A DNA stretch of 64,000 nucleotides from Streptomyces griseus subsp. griseus (GCF_003610995.1 NZ_CP032543.1:3472001-3536000), one strand, 5' to 3'. Counted from the first letter of the stretch, positions 1 to 8,925 are shown. The notes: generated by a model not told the origin, from the sequence alone. Program-made: numbers and translations.

Positions 1-60
1 GTTCGGCGATCGTCGGAACAGCGTAATGCGAGGCGAACCCCGCGCACAGTGCGTGGGTTC

Positions 61-762
61 CTACTCTTGCGGGCGCCCCCGGGTCTCCCCCGCCTCCTGC
101 GCCTCCAGGTGGTCCGCCCAAGACAGCGCGTGGGCGTAGTACGACTGCATCACCGTGAGCACCCCGTCCCGGTCGCCGGCCCCGATGGCCTCGACCAGCT
201 CCTCGTGGCCGAACCACAGCACATGCTCGTCCGCGTGCTCGCCGCGCAGCCGGTGGACGGCGAACACCCAGGCCTGGACGCGGAGTTTGGCGAGGAAGGC
301 GGTGATGTACGGGTTGGCGACGAAGGCCCCGAGCTCCCGCCAGAAGCGGAGGTCGTACCCGATCAGTACGTCGAGATCGCCGCCCTTCGCCGCGCGGACG
401 GCCTCCGAGGCCCGGCGCCGGATCGGGGCGAGTGCCTCGGGCCGGACGGCCACCTGGTCGGCGGAGCCGCGGAAGATGCCCTCGACGACGAGGGAGCGGG
501 CCTCGACCATCGCCCGGTAGTCCGAGATCGTGAACTCGTGGACCTGGAAGCCGCGGTGCTGGTCGGAGGCGAGCAGCCCCTGCGCGGAGAGGTCGAAGAG
601 CGCCTCGCGGACGGGGGTCGCGGAGACTCCGTACTGTTCCGCGATCTGCTTGACGGTGAATTCCCGGCCCGGACGCAGCCGCCCGGCCAGCACTTCGTCG
701 CGCAGCGCGTCGGCGATCTGCTGGCGCAGCGTACTGCGGGTCACGCCTCCGCTCGGACCCAT
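61..762 (-). CDS. GntR-family transcriptional regulator, FadR/FCD type
   Basis: A 233-residue DNA-binding regulator. Residues about 9-65 form a winged helix-turn-helix of GntR type (the segment VKQIAEQYGVSATPVREAL is the recognition region), and residues about 90-215 are helical and fit an FCD ligand-binding domain. FCD-type GntR proteins usually repress genes for uptake or breakdown of small organic acids or amino acids; the ligand here cannot be read from sequence. It lies downstream of and on the same strand as a class III aminotransferase, separated by a strong terminator, so it probably has its own promoter in 763-860. The ATG at 762 is preceded by a GGAGCG-type stretch. Family assignment is firm; target genes are inference. 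Confidence 0.93.
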   Translation of the reverse strand: MGPSGGVTRSTLRQQIADALRDEVLAGRLRPGREFTVKQIAEQYGVSATPVREALFDLSAQGLLASDQHRGFQVHEFTISDYRAMVEARSLVVEGIFRGSADQVAVRPEALAPIRRRASEAVRAAKGGDLDVLIGYDLRFWRELGAFVANPYITAFLAKLRVQAWVFAVHRLRGEHADEHVLWFGHEELVEAIGAGDRDGVLTVMQSYYAHALSWADHLEAQEAGETRGRPQE

Positions 763-860
763 GGACGACCCTTCCCGTTCGTCAGCCGTATGTCAGCGGC
801 CGTATTCAGCCGTGGTCCGGCTTCAGCCGTCTTTCGGCTCGGGTCACCTTAAGCCAGGGG

Positions 861-890
861 CCCGCCGTGCCCGATTTCGGGCACGGCGGG
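861..890 (-). terminator. Intrinsic-type terminator after the aminotransferase
   Basis: A perfect 13-bp stem (861-873 with 878-890) closes on a 4-nt ATTT loop. It lies 32 bp past the stop of the aminotransferase on the minus strand. No long T run follows, which is usual for Streptomyces terminators. Confidence 0.75.
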
Positions 891-922
891 GGCGGGAGGA
901 GTGCGCGAGAGTGTCCGTTCGC

Positions 923-2296
923 TTACACCGTGTGCTCGTCGGCCACCGCGAGCGCGATGTCCAGCGCCGCGAGACCTTCCTCGGCCTCGGCCTCCGTGAC
1001 GTTGCACGCGGGGACGGCGTGGGTGCGGTTCATGTTGATGAACGGCCACAGACCCTGCTTCTTCGCCGCCGCCCCGAAGGCAGCCATCGGGGCGTTCGCC
1101 TCGCCGGAGGCGTTGTACGGGACGAGGGGCTCGCGGGTCTCCCGGTTGCGGACCAGGTCCAGCGCCCAGAACGCGCCGAGGCCGCGCACCTCGCCGACGG
1201 AGGGGTGGCGCTCGGCGAGTTCGCGCAGGCCGGGGCCGAGGACGGTCTCGCCGATCCGGGCCGCGTTCTCGATGACCTTCTCGTCCTCCATCACACCGAT
1301 GGTGGCGACGGCGGCCGCGCAGGCGAGCGGGTGGCCGGAGTAGGTGAGGCCGCCGGGGTAGGGGCGGGTCTCGAAGGTCGCGGCGATCTCCGCGCTGATG
1401 GCGACACCGCCGAGCGGTACGTAACCGGAGTTGACGCCCTTGGCGAAGGTCAGCAGGTCCGGTACGACGTCGAAGTGGTCGGCGGCGAACCAGGCGCCGG
1501 TGCGGCCGAAGCCGGCCATGACCTCGTCGAGGACGAAGACGATCCCGTACCGGTCGCAGATCTCGCGGACGCCCGCGAGGTAGCCCGGCGGCGGGGTCAT
1601 GATGCCGGCCGTGCCCGGGATGGTCTCCAGGATGATCGCGGCGATGGTGGCCGGGCCCTCGAAGGCGAGGGTGTCCTCCAGGTGCTGGAGCGCGCGGGCG
1701 CACTCCTCGGCCTCGGTCTGGGCGTGGAACGGCGAGCGGTAGAGGAACGGCGCCCAGAACCGTACGACGCCCGCCGAGCCGTTGTCGGAGGGCCAGCGGC
1801 GGGGGTCGCCGGTGAGGTTGATCGCGGTGGAGGTGGCGCCGTGGTACGAGCGGTAGGCGGAGAGCACCTTCGTACGGCCGGTGTGCAGCCGGGCCATGCG
1901 GATGGCGTTCTCGACGGCCTCGGCCCCGCCGTTGGTGAAGAAGATCTTGTCCAGGTCACCGGGGGTGCGCTCGGCGATGAGGCGTGCGGCCTCGGAGCGC
2001 GCCTCGATGGCGAACGCGGGCGCGAACGTGGCGAGTCTGCCCGCCTGTTCCTGGATGGCGGCGACCACGGTGGGGTGCTGGTAGCCGATGTTGGTGTAGA
2101 CGAGTCCGCTGGTGAAGTCGAGGTAGCGGTTGCCGTCGTAGTCCCAGAAGTAGGACCCCTCGGCGCCGGCGACGGCGAGCGGGTCGATGAGGCCCTGGGC
2201 GGACCAGGAGTGGAACACGTGCGCGCGGTCCGCGGCCTTCACGGCCGCACCGGCCGCGGGGTCGGCGTACGGGGCATGAGGGGCATGAGGGGTCAT
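923..2296 (-). CDS. Class III pyridoxal-phosphate aminotransferase
   Basis: A 457-residue aminotransferase of the class III (omega-transaminase) fold that moves an amino group between an amine or amino acid and a keto acid using PLP. The cofactor aspartate is in FVLDEVMAGFGRTG and the Schiff-base lysine is in LTFAKGVNSGYVPLGG; an NGGAEAVENA segment supplies the phosphate-binding glycines. Length matches beta-alanine:pyruvate and GABA transaminases, but the substrate is not determined. I chose the ATG at 2296 because family homology begins about 20 residues later and the open frame further upstream has shadow-like composition. The GntR gene downstream on the same strand may control it. Confidence 0.92.
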   Translation of the reverse strand: MTPHAPHAPYADPAAGAAVKAADRAHVFHSWSAQGLIDPLAVAGAEGSYFWDYDGNRYLDFTSGLVYTNIGYQHPTVVAAIQEQAGRLATFAPAFAIEARSEAARLIAERTPGDLDKIFFTNGGAEAVENAIRMARLHTGRTKVLSAYRSYHGATSTAINLTGDPRRWPSDNGSAGVVRFWAPFLYRSPFHAQTEAEECARALQHLEDTLAFEGPATIAAIILETIPGTAGIMTPPPGYLAGVREICDRYGIVFVLDEVMAGFGRTGAWFAADHFDVVPDLLTFAKGVNSGYVPLGGVAISAEIAATFETRPYPGGLTYSGHPLACAAAVATIGVMEDEKVIENAARIGETVLGPGLRELAERHPSVGEVRGLGAFWALDLVRNRETREPLVPYNASGEANAPMAAFGAAAKKQGLWPFINMNRTHAVPACNVTEAEAEEGLAALDIALAVADEHTV

Positions 2297-2392
2297 GCGG
2301 GGAGCGTAGGTGCTGGTGGGGGTTGGTCTCCATGGCCATGTTGTACGGCGTGGGGCGCGGGGGTCGGCAGGGTGTCGGGTCCCGGCGCCTTC

Positions 2393-2626
2393 CTCGCGCG
2401 GAGCGGCTGCACCGTGCGGACCGTGGGGCCGGAGCGGGAGGCGGTCACCCCCCTGGGCGGGCTGCGCATCCAGCCCGGTCTCGCGCCGGCCGAGCCGCGG
2501 CCCGGGGAGAGCGCGCTGCTCGTGCTCCCCGGGGGCGGGGCGCGAGGCGGTGTCCCGGACAGACCCGCCCCACGCGAAGTCGCCGCACGGCCGGTGGGGG
2601 TGCTGGGCGCCCGCTCGAGGCCGCCC
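2393..2626 (+). pseudogene. Remnant of a DJ-1/PfpI (type 1 glutamine amidotransferase-like) gene
   Basis: One plus-strand frame from 2393 translates to a stretch with the order LARSGCTVRTVGPERE, TPLGGLRIQPGLAPAE and SALLVLPGG. This matches the first half of small DJ-1/PfpI proteins, where a strand such as TVGPxRxPVTTxGGLRxxPD is followed by an SALLVLPGG strand. No credible start lies upstream, and after about residue 75 the similarity is lost before the nucleophile-elbow cysteine. I read it as a decayed fragment. The assignment is by motif order only. Confidence 0.45.
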
Positions 2627-2730
2627 GGCGACGGAGGGCGGAAGCGGCGAGCACGGGTCGGGTGCGCGGGCATGAGCGGCGCCCCCCAGGAGCCAGGCGG
2701 GGAGAGTGCGCCCCCCACCACCACAACGGT

Positions 2731-2758
2731 TCCGTCCTCGAACGCCGGACCGGCTGGA
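2731..2758 (-). repeat. Dispersed intergenic repeat, copy A (inverted)
   Basis: On the minus strand this reads CCAGCCGGTCCGGCGTTCGA followed by GGA. It is the same family as copies at 21263-21320 and 30784-30905, which share the core CCCTCCGGCG followed by ATTGAGGA-like or TTCGCGGA-like sequence. Confidence 0.55.
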
Positions 2759-2810
2759 AAGGCGCGGCGGCGGGGCTATTCTCGTGCGGGCCGCAGGGGA
2801 GGAAGCGCAC

Positions 2811-4598
2811 ATGGACAAGCTCGGGCCCGACGACCCGCACCGCATAGGCGCGTACCGACTCCGCGCCCGCCTGGGAGAAGGCGGCATGGGCCAGGTCTTC
2901 CTCGCCCGCTCCGACCGAGGCCGCACCGTCGCCCTCAAGCTCGTCCGCCGCGAGCTCGCCGAGCAGCCCGAGTTCCGCGCCCGCTTCCGCCAGGAGGTCC
3001 GCGCCGCGCACCAGGTCGGCGGCGCCTGGACCGCCCCGGTCCTGGACTCCGACACCGAGGCCCCGATCCCCTGGGTCGCCACCGGCTACGTCGCCGGCCC
3101 CTCCCTCCACCGCATCGTCTCCGGCCGCCCCGGCGCCCCCCTCGCCGACTCGGGCGCGTACGGCCCCCTGCCGATACGTTCCGTCCAGCTCCTCGGCTCC
3201 GGGCTCGCCCACGCCCTCCAGCACATCCACCGCGCCGGGCTCATCCACCGCGACCTGAAGCCGTCCAACGTCCTGCTCACCATCGACGGCCCCCGGGTCA
3301 TCGACTTCGGCATCGCCCGCGCCCTGGAGTCCCTGGCCGACGGCGACCTGACCCGCACGGGCGCGATGATCGGCTCGCCCGGGTTCATGGCCCCGGAGCA
3401 GGTGCGCGGCGAGCGTGTGACGACGGCGTGCGATGTGTTCTGCCTGGGCTCCGTGCTCGCGTACGCGGCGACCGGCCGCCTCCCGTTCGGCGCGGCCGAG
3501 AGCGGCGGGGTGCACGCCCTGATGTTCCGGATCACCCAGGAGGACCCGGACCTGACCGACGTCCCGGCGGAGCTGGCCGGGGTCGTCCGGGACTGCCTGG
3601 CGAAGGACCCGGCCGCGCGGCCCTCCACCGACGAGCTCCTGGACCGGCTGGGCGAGGCGCGGGCGGACGAGCCCTGGCTCCCCGCCACCCTCATCGCCCA
3701 ACTGGGGCGCCACGCGGTGGGGTTGCTGGACGCGGAGGACCCGGAAGGCCCGGAGACCCCGGAGGGACAGCCACAGACCCCGCAGCGGCCGACCACCCCG
3801 TCCCGCCCGGCCCACCCCCAGCACCCCGACACCCCCGTCCACGCCCTGCCCACCCAGGCCGCCCCCGCGACTCCCGCGCCGGGCCCGGCCCCGACCCCAC
3901 CCCCGTACGCCCAACAGCCCCCGCACCCGTACACCCAACAGACCCAGCAACAGAACCACCCCCACCCCTCCTACAGCCGGGCTCACCACCAGGGCTACGC
4001 CCCCCACACCGGCCCCACCTACAACACCCCCCTCCCACCGGCCTACTTCACGCCGGCCCCGGCCCCCGCCCCCGCGCGCCGTTCCGCCGGGGCGACCATC
4101 GCGCTCGTCGCCGTCGCGCTCGTCGTGGCGATAGGCGCGGGCGGTTCCGTGTACGCGTTCATGAACAACAAGGGCGGCGACACCCCCACCCCCGGCCCGT
4201 CCTCCTCCGCCTCGGGGGACCCGGCGGGGACCGACGAGGGCGGCGTACCGGATGACTACCTCGGCACCTGGACCGCCTCCATCCCCGGCGACCGGGGCGC
4301 GTCCAGCCGGAAGCTGACCATCCGCCAGGGCGACGTCGGCGACCAGGTCCTCTCCCTCACCGCCGAAGGCCCCCTCGCCCTGGGCGCGACGTACCACTGC
4401 GAGTTCACCGCACCCCTGGCCACCCGCCCCGACGACGGCGGGCCCGTCCTCATCGGCCCCTCCACCGTCTCCGCGGGCCGCCCGGCCGCCTCCTGCTCCC
4501 CCGGCAAGGCCACCCGGCTGACCCTCCTCCCGGACGGCACCCTGCGCCGGTCGACGACCGGATCGGGCGAGAGCCTGATCTACACCAGGTCGGAGTGA
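2811..4598 (+). CDS. Membrane serine/threonine protein kinase (PknB-like)
   Basis: A 595-residue receptor-type kinase. The N-terminal catalytic domain (about 12-285) has the glycine loop LGEGGMGQVF, the ATP-binding lysine in VALKLV, the catalytic loop HRDLKPSN, the DFG triad and a GSPGFMAPEQ activation segment. A Pro/Gln-rich linker (about 305-420) leads to one membrane segment near 428-450, and about 145 residues lie outside, with no PASTA repeats. The ATG at 2811 follows GGGGAGGAAG at good spacing; a frame extension upstream lacks a ribosome site. Its 3' end overlaps the convergent MFS gene by 19 bp. The ectodomain ligand is unknown. Confidence 0.95.
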   Translation: MDKLGPDDPHRIGAYRLRARLGEGGMGQVFLARSDRGRTVALKLVRRELAEQPEFRARFRQEVRAAHQVGGAWTAPVLDSDTEAPIPWVATGYVAGPSLHRIVSGRPGAPLADSGAYGPLPIRSVQLLGSGLAHALQHIHRAGLIHRDLKPSNVLLTIDGPRVIDFGIARALESLADGDLTRTGAMIGSPGFMAPEQVRGERVTTACDVFCLGSVLAYAATGRLPFGAAESGGVHALMFRITQEDPDLTDVPAELAGVVRDCLAKDPAARPSTDELLDRLGEARADEPWLPATLIAQLGRHAVGLLDAEDPEGPETPEGQPQTPQRPTTPSRPAHPQHPDTPVHALPTQAAPATPAPGPAPTPPPYAQQPPHPYTQQTQQQNHPHPSYSRAHHQGYAPHTGPTYNTPLPPAYFTPAPAPAPARRSAGATIALVAVALVVAIGAGGSVYAFMNNKGGDTPTPGPSSSASGDPAGTDEGGVPDDYLGTWTASIPGDRGASSRKLTIRQGDVGDQVLSLTAEGPLALGATYHCEFTAPLATRPDDGGPVLIGPSTVSAGRPAASCSPGKATRLTLLPDGTLRRSTTGSGESLIYTRSE

Positions 4599-5833
4599 GG
4601 CGCGGGCACTTCGGCCACCGGTGAGGCCGTCCGCCGCCGCAGCGCCCCCGTGATCAGCGCCGCGCCCCCGAGCAGCACCAGCACCACGATCATCGCCGCT
4701 CGCAGCCCCACGCGGTCGGCCAGGAAGCCCAGCGAGGGCGGGCCGACCAGGAACGCCGCGTACCCGGCCGTCGAGACCGCCGCGACCCGGGCCGAAGCCT
4801 CCCGCTCCCCCTTCCCCTCGCCCGCCGCCGAGACCGTGACCGGGAAGCCCAGCGAGGCGCCGAGCCCCCACAGCACGACCGCCGCCCCGGCGAGCAGCGC
4901 GCTGGAGGAGAACACCACCAGCGCCACACCCGCCGCCGCCACGAGCGCGCTGGCCCGCACCACGGCCGCAGGCCCGTACCGCACCAGCAGTGGCCCGCCC
5001 GCGAACCGGCCCGTCGTCATCGCGACGGCGAACAGCATGAACGTCAGCGAACCGGCCGTCGCGCTCGTCCCGTGGCCGTCCACCATCAGCAGCGGCAGCC
5101 AGTCGTTGGCCGACCCCTCCGCGAACGCCATGGCCAGCACGATCAGCCCGATCAGCACCAGCCGCCGGTCCCGCCAGACCTCCACCTGCGCGCGCCACCC
5201 ACCGCCCCCGGCCCGCTCGCCCACCGCCGTGTCCGCCGCCTCGCGGCCTGTGCCCGCCGGAACCGCCCGTACGGTCCACACCCCGGCCGCCGTGACCGCC
5301 GCGGCCACCGCCGCGAGGTGCCAGCCGACCGGGAAACCCACCGCCGTCAGCCCCATCCCGAGCAGCGCGCCCACCACCGTCCCGAGGCTGAAGCAGCCGT
5401 GCAGCACCGGCAGGACCGGGCGGCCCACGGTCCGCTCCACGGCGGCGCCCTCGATGTTGAACGCCACCTCCGCAAGCCCCATCCCGGCCCCGAACAGGGC
5501 CAGTCCGCCGAAGACCCCGCCGGAGACCTCCAGCGCCGCGCCCCCGGCGACCACCAGCAGCCCGGCGACGAGCAGCGCCGCGCCGAGCGTGATCACCGCG
5601 CGTCCGCCGTGCTTGCGCACGAGGCCGCCGGAGACCAGCACGCCCGCCATCGAACCGATCGAGAGCCCGAACAGCACCAGGCCCATCGACCCCGTGGACA
5701 CGTCCAGCGCGTCACGTACGGCGGGGGTCCTGGCCACCCAGGAGGCCATGCTCACCCCGGTGGCGAGCATGAAGAGGAAGAGCGCGGCGCGCCAGCGGCG
5801 GGTGCGGGCGTCGATGACCGGCGTGGCCTTCAT
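4580..5833 (-). CDS. MFS transporter, 12-segment exporter type
   Basis: A 417-residue polytopic membrane protein with about 12 hydrophobic segments in two halves and the A-type loop after the second segment (GGLVRKHGGRA). Repeated small-residue helices such as GMGLAEVAFNIEGAAVER resemble the YfcJ/FucP-like branch of the major facilitator superfamily. The substrate is unknown. Two adjacent 16-bp palindromes 47-83 bp upstream of the start (5880-5916) suggest repression by a TetR-like dimeric regulator, as is common for drug exporters. The C-terminal codons overlap the end of the kinase gene on the other strand. Confidence 0.9.
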   Translation of the reverse strand: MKATPVIDARTRRWRAALFLFMLATGVSMASWVARTPAVRDALDVSTGSMGLVLFGLSIGSMAGVLVSGGLVRKHGGRAVITLGAALLVAGLLVVAGGAALEVSGGVFGGLALFGAGMGLAEVAFNIEGAAVERTVGRPVLPVLHGCFSLGTVVGALLGMGLTAVGFPVGWHLAAVAAAVTAAGVWTVRAVPAGTGREAADTAVGERAGGGGWRAQVEVWRDRRLVLIGLIVLAMAFAEGSANDWLPLLMVDGHGTSATAGSLTFMLFAVAMTTGRFAGGPLLVRYGPAAVVRASALVAAAGVALVVFSSSALLAGAAVVLWGLGASLGFPVTVSAAGEGKGEREASARVAAVSTAGYAAFLVGPPSLGFLADRVGLRAAMIVVLVLLGGAALITGALRRRTASPVAEVPAPHSDLV

Positions 5834-5879
5834 GAGCAGGGTGCCTCGGCAGACGGGGAGGGGGCGGACGGGACGTGGA

Positions 5880-5916
5880 GCGTACGATCGTACGCCTAAA
5901 GCGTACGTTCGTACAC
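5880..5916 (-). promoter_or_regulatory. Tandem palindromic operators upstream of the MFS gene
   Basis: 5880-5895 is a perfect 16-bp palindrome, GCGTACGATCGTACGC. 5901-5916 is the near-identical GCGTACGTTCGTACAC. Their centres are 21 bp apart, about two helical turns, so two dimers could bind one face of the DNA. They lie directly upstream of the MFS start at 5833 and downstream of the gene at 5925-6395. The binding protein is not evident in the immediate neighbourhood. Confidence 0.7.
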
Positions 5917-5924
5917 ACCCCGTC

Positions 5925-6395
5925 TCACGCTCCCGTCGTGGAGCCGGGCCGGATGATCATCAGGACCGTGACCGTGGCCCACAGCAGGTTGAACACACCG
6001 GTGAGCATGGCCAGTCGGCCGGCGACCCGGTGCACGGAGACGTCCGCCTCCGGGGGGCTCGCCGCGGTGAGCGCGCGGTCCTGGGCCGGGAGGATCAGCA
6101 GGGCCAGTACGGCGGCGGCCGCGGCGGTCAGGACGATCGAGACGACCAGCCAGGCGCTGCCGAGCACGCCGAGGCTGCTCGCCGTGGCGAACCCGAAGAC
6201 CGGTACGGCGGTCCCGACGACCGCGTAGACCCGGCAGATCCGGTGCAGCAGCCGCAGGGCCGCGTACGCCTCCCGGTCCTCCGGCGCCGCATGGGCGCGG
6301 CGGAGGGCCTTGGGGAACATGCTGGCGGCGACGGTCACCGGGCCGATGGCCAGAACGGCGGCGATGACGTGCAGGGAGAGGAAGAACTTCGTCAC
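5925..6395 (-). CDS. DUF2269-like integral membrane protein
   Basis: A 156-residue protein with four predicted membrane helices (about 5-27, 55-75, 80-105, 125-148) separated by short loops, including MFPKALRRAHAAPEDREAY after helix one. Size and topology fit the DUF2269 group of small membrane proteins of unknown function. It starts inside the end of the upstream gene (6392-6739) with a 4-bp ATGA overlap, so the two are translationally coupled. No function can be assigned. Confidence 0.72.
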   Translation of the reverse strand: MTKFFLSLHVIAAVLAIGPVTVAASMFPKALRRAHAAPEDREAYAALRLLHRICRVYAVVGTAVPVFGFATASSLGVLGSAWLVVSIVLTAAAAAVLALLILPAQDRALTAASPPEADVSVHRVAGRLAMLTGVFNLLWATVTVLMIIRPGSTTGA

Positions 6396-6739
6396 GAGCG
6401 GGGCCCCGGAACCGTCTCCGCCGCCCGGTCGGTACGCCGTACGCCGCTGACCCGCGAGGCCGGGAGCCGCCCGGCCCGGGAGGTGCCCGCGAGGGTGTCG
6501 CCGGTGACCGTGACGTCGAAGGCGAGGTTCAGGCGCATCGGCCGGGTGACCGCCTGCTTCCAGGTGAGCCGGTCGCCGGTGAGGATGAGGCCGTCGAGGG
6601 GGACCTCCTCGCCCGCGCCCCGGGCCGAACCGGTCAACGAGCCCTCGTTGTCGTGGAGTTCGACGACCGCCGCGATCCTGCCGATGGGGGTGGAGATGGA
6701 GAGGTCCCAGATCCCTGTGACGGGTCCTGTGGTGGTCAT
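6392..6739 (-). CDS. Small uncharacterised beta-rich protein
   Basis: A 115-residue soluble protein with alternating beta-strand segments (GIWDLSISTPIGRIAAVVEL, LTWKQAVTRPMRLNLAFDVT) and a basic C-terminus. The pattern resembles small calycin-like or lipocalin-like barrels found beside membrane-protein genes in actinomycetes. There are no catalytic motifs. Its end overlaps the start of the DUF2269-like gene by 4 bp, so they form a two-gene unit. The ATG at 6739 has GAAGGAAG upstream. I do not recognise a named family. Confidence 0.7.
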   Translation of the reverse strand: MTTTGPVTGIWDLSISTPIGRIAAVVELHDNEGSLTGSARGAGEEVPLDGLILTGDRLTWKQAVTRPMRLNLAFDVTVTGDTLAGTSRAGRLPASRVSGVRRTDRAAETVPGPRS

Positions 6740-6813
6740 GCGGGTGCTTCTTCCTTCGTTACGGGGGTGGGTGGGGCGGGCCCGCGAACCGGAGGGGGTC
6801 CGGGGCCCGGGGT

Positions 6814-7530
6814 TCAGAGCGCGGCCGGTACCGGGCCCTGGGCGCGCCAGACCGTGCCGCGCCGCTCGTGGGCGAACAACTCCTCGATGGCGTGGGCGAT
6901 CCGCGGACCGGCCTCGCGCTCCAGGAGGTGAAGGGCCAGGTCGAGTCCGGAGGTGACCCCAGCCCCGGTGACGAGGTCGCCGTCGTCGACGACCCGGGCG
7001 CGGACGGCGTGGGCGCCGGTGGCGTCGAGGAGGTCGATCCCCAGGTGGTGCGTGGTGGCGTGGCGGCCCTCCAGCAGCCCGGCCAGGGCCAGGACCAGCG
7101 AGCCGCCGCACACCGTCGCGACCGTCACGGAGGGGTCGTCCATGGCGGCACGCAGGAGGGCGGGCAGGTCGGTGGCCAGGGTGCGGCCGAGGAGGACGGG
7201 GACGGGCTGGTCGATCACCTCGCCGGGTGCCGCGGCGGCCACCCCGCCGTACGTCGGCGCCTCACCGGACACCTCCCCGTCCTCCGGCTCACCCACCCGC
7301 CCCGAAGCGCCCGGCACCAGCACCAGATCCGCCCGCTCCGGGTCGAGGGCCGCCGTGGCGCGCAGGGTCAGGCCGCCGGCGCCGCTGACCACCTCACGGG
7401 CGCCCTCGGCGGAGACCAGCTTCACGGTCACCGCGCCACCGGAGGCCGTGCCCCCGGCGTGCAGCACTTCGAAGGGCGCGACCACGTCGAGGGGGTCGAA
7501 GCCGTCGAACAGGACGATCTGGGCATGCAT
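6814..7530 (-). CDS. DJ-1/PfpI family protein
   Basis: A 238-residue protein of the class I glutamine-amidotransferase-like fold. The nucleophile elbow is VATVCGGSLVLALAG with Cys141, and the N-terminal strand IVLFDGFDPLDVVAPFEVL carries the conserved acidic residue region. Such proteins include isonitrile hydratases, glyoxalase III and chaperone-like deglycases; sequence does not decide between them. It is divergent from a GlxA-type AraC regulator with a related N-terminal domain, a common arrangement in which the regulator controls the enzyme. Relative to relatives it has an insert around residues 76-105 rich in Gly, Glu and Pro. Confidence 0.88.
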   Translation of the reverse strand: MHAQIVLFDGFDPLDVVAPFEVLHAGGTASGGAVTVKLVSAEGAREVVSGAGGLTLRATAALDPERADLVLVPGASGRVGEPEDGEVSGEAPTYGGVAAAAPGEVIDQPVPVLLGRTLATDLPALLRAAMDDPSVTVATVCGGSLVLALAGLLEGRHATTHHLGIDLLDATGAHAVRARVVDDGDLVTGAGVTSGLDLALHLLEREAGPRIAHAIEELFAHERRGTVWRAQGPVPAAL

Positions 7531-7753
7531 GGCGGGGCTCCTACGAGGGCGGTGGTCCCGGTCGCAGCAACCGGGCACGGCTCCGACGCTATGCGGCTGC
7601 CGGGCCTCCTCCCAGCGGCAGGAGTGCCAGCTTTCAACGGAATATCGCCAGGGCTCACAGCGGCCCCATCGTCGCTGATCAGAGGCCTGCCCACAGGCAG
7701 ACCGCACCCTCCACCCCTACAGAAACCGCTCGCCGGGGAGGTATCTTCTCGCC

Positions 7754-8692
7754 ATGCACACCGTCGCCGTCCTCGCGCTGGACCAGGTGATCCCGTTCGA
7801 CCTGTCCACCCCGATCGAGGTCTTCACCCGCACCCGTCTCCCGGACGGCCGGCCCGGCTACCAGATCCGTGTCTGCGCCGAGCGGCCGGAGGTCGACGCG
7901 GGAGCCTTCACCCTGCGGGCGCCCTGGGGACTCGACGGGCTCACCGGCGCTGACACGATCATCGTGCCGGGCACCGCCACCCCCACGGCCCCGCTCTCCC
8001 CCGCCGTCCGCGACGCGCTGCTGGCCGCCGCCCGGGCCGGGACGCGGATCGCCTCCATCTGCTCGGGCACCTTCCCGCTGGCCGCCACCGGCCTCCTGGA
8101 CGGGCTGCGCGCCACCACCCACTGGCTGGCGGCCGACCTGCTGGCCGCCGCCCACCCGGAGATCGAGGTGGACCCGGACGTCCTGTACGTCGACAACGGC
8201 AGGCTCCTCACCTCCGCCGGGGCCGCCGCCGGGCTGGACCTGTGCCTGCACATGATCCGGCGCGACTACGGCTCGGCCGTCGCCGCCGACGCGGCCCGGC
8301 TGTCGGTGATGCCGCTGGAACGGGAGGGCGGCCAGGCGCAGTTCATCGTCCACGACTACGCGCCCGCCCCGCAGGGCCACGCCCTGGAACCCCTCCTGGC
8401 CTGGCTCCAGGAGAACCTGGCCACCGAGCTGACCCTCGCCGACATCGCGGCCCGCGCCGGGATGAGCACGCGGACCCTGATGCGCCGCTTCCGCGAACAG
8501 ACGGGCACCACCCCGCTCCAGTGGCTGCACCGCGCCCGCATCCGCCAGGCCCAGCACCTGCTGGAGACCACGGACCACTCCGTCGAACGGATCGGCTCCC
8601 AGGTCGGGTTCGGCTCCCCCACCGCCTTCCGCGACCGCTTCCGCCGAACGACCGGCGTCAGCCCGCGCGCGTACCGCCGCACGTTCGCCTGA
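7754..8692 (+). CDS. GlxA-type regulator: DJ-1/PfpI domain plus AraC helix-turn-helix
   Basis: A 312-residue transcriptional regulator. Residues 1-175 form a DJ-1/PfpI domain with elbow SICSGTFPLA (Cys103), probably ligand-sensing rather than catalytic. Residues about 205-308 hold two helix-turn-helix motifs of AraC type, including ELTLADIAARAGMSTRTLMR and the signature ending in GFGSPTAFRDRFRR. It starts at an ATG preceded by CGGGGAGG and is transcribed away from the DJ-1/PfpI gene at 6814-7530 across a 223-bp shared region, so mutual regulation is likely but inferred. Confidence 0.94.
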   Translation: MHTVAVLALDQVIPFDLSTPIEVFTRTRLPDGRPGYQIRVCAERPEVDAGAFTLRAPWGLDGLTGADTIIVPGTATPTAPLSPAVRDALLAAARAGTRIASICSGTFPLAATGLLDGLRATTHWLAADLLAAAHPEIEVDPDVLYVDNGRLLTSAGAAAGLDLCLHMIRRDYGSAVAADAARLSVMPLEREGGQAQFIVHDYAPAPQGHALEPLLAWLQENLATELTLADIAARAGMSTRTLMRRFREQTGTTPLQWLHRARIRQAQHLLETTDHSVERIGSQVGFGSPTAFRDRFRRTTGVSPRAYRRTFA

Positions 8693-8925
8693 CCCCGACG
8701 CGAGGCCGGGGCCGGGGGGCCGAAGGGCCGGGCCCCAGGTGTACCGGACCAGCGGTACGAGGGCTCCGGTTGCGGATTCCCCAGCCGCGTCGGCGTGACC
8801 GAGACCGACGGAAAAGTGCAGCTCAACGTGGAACTCAGCGAACTCGTCCACCGACCACGCGCCCGCACCCCGCGCTCTATGCTGCGAGATACGACGCGAG
8901 ACCAGGCCGAACGAGGAGGCGCCGG

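Larger units (their letters stand above)
2297..2810. other. 513-bp region without an intact gene
   Basis: This gap lies between the aminotransferase start and the kinase start. It holds the DJ-1/PfpI-like gene remnant (2393-2626, plus strand), one copy of a dispersed intergenic repeat (2731-2758) and the kinase ribosome-binding region. No intact reading frame with a plausible start and codon usage was found. Confidence 0.6.

Noticed and set aside
530..4255. A 1241-codon plus-strand open frame across GntR, aminotransferase and kinase genes.
   Set aside because: It runs antisense to two clear genes and out of frame with the kinase; Arg/Pro/Gly-rich composition is typical of GC-rich shadows.
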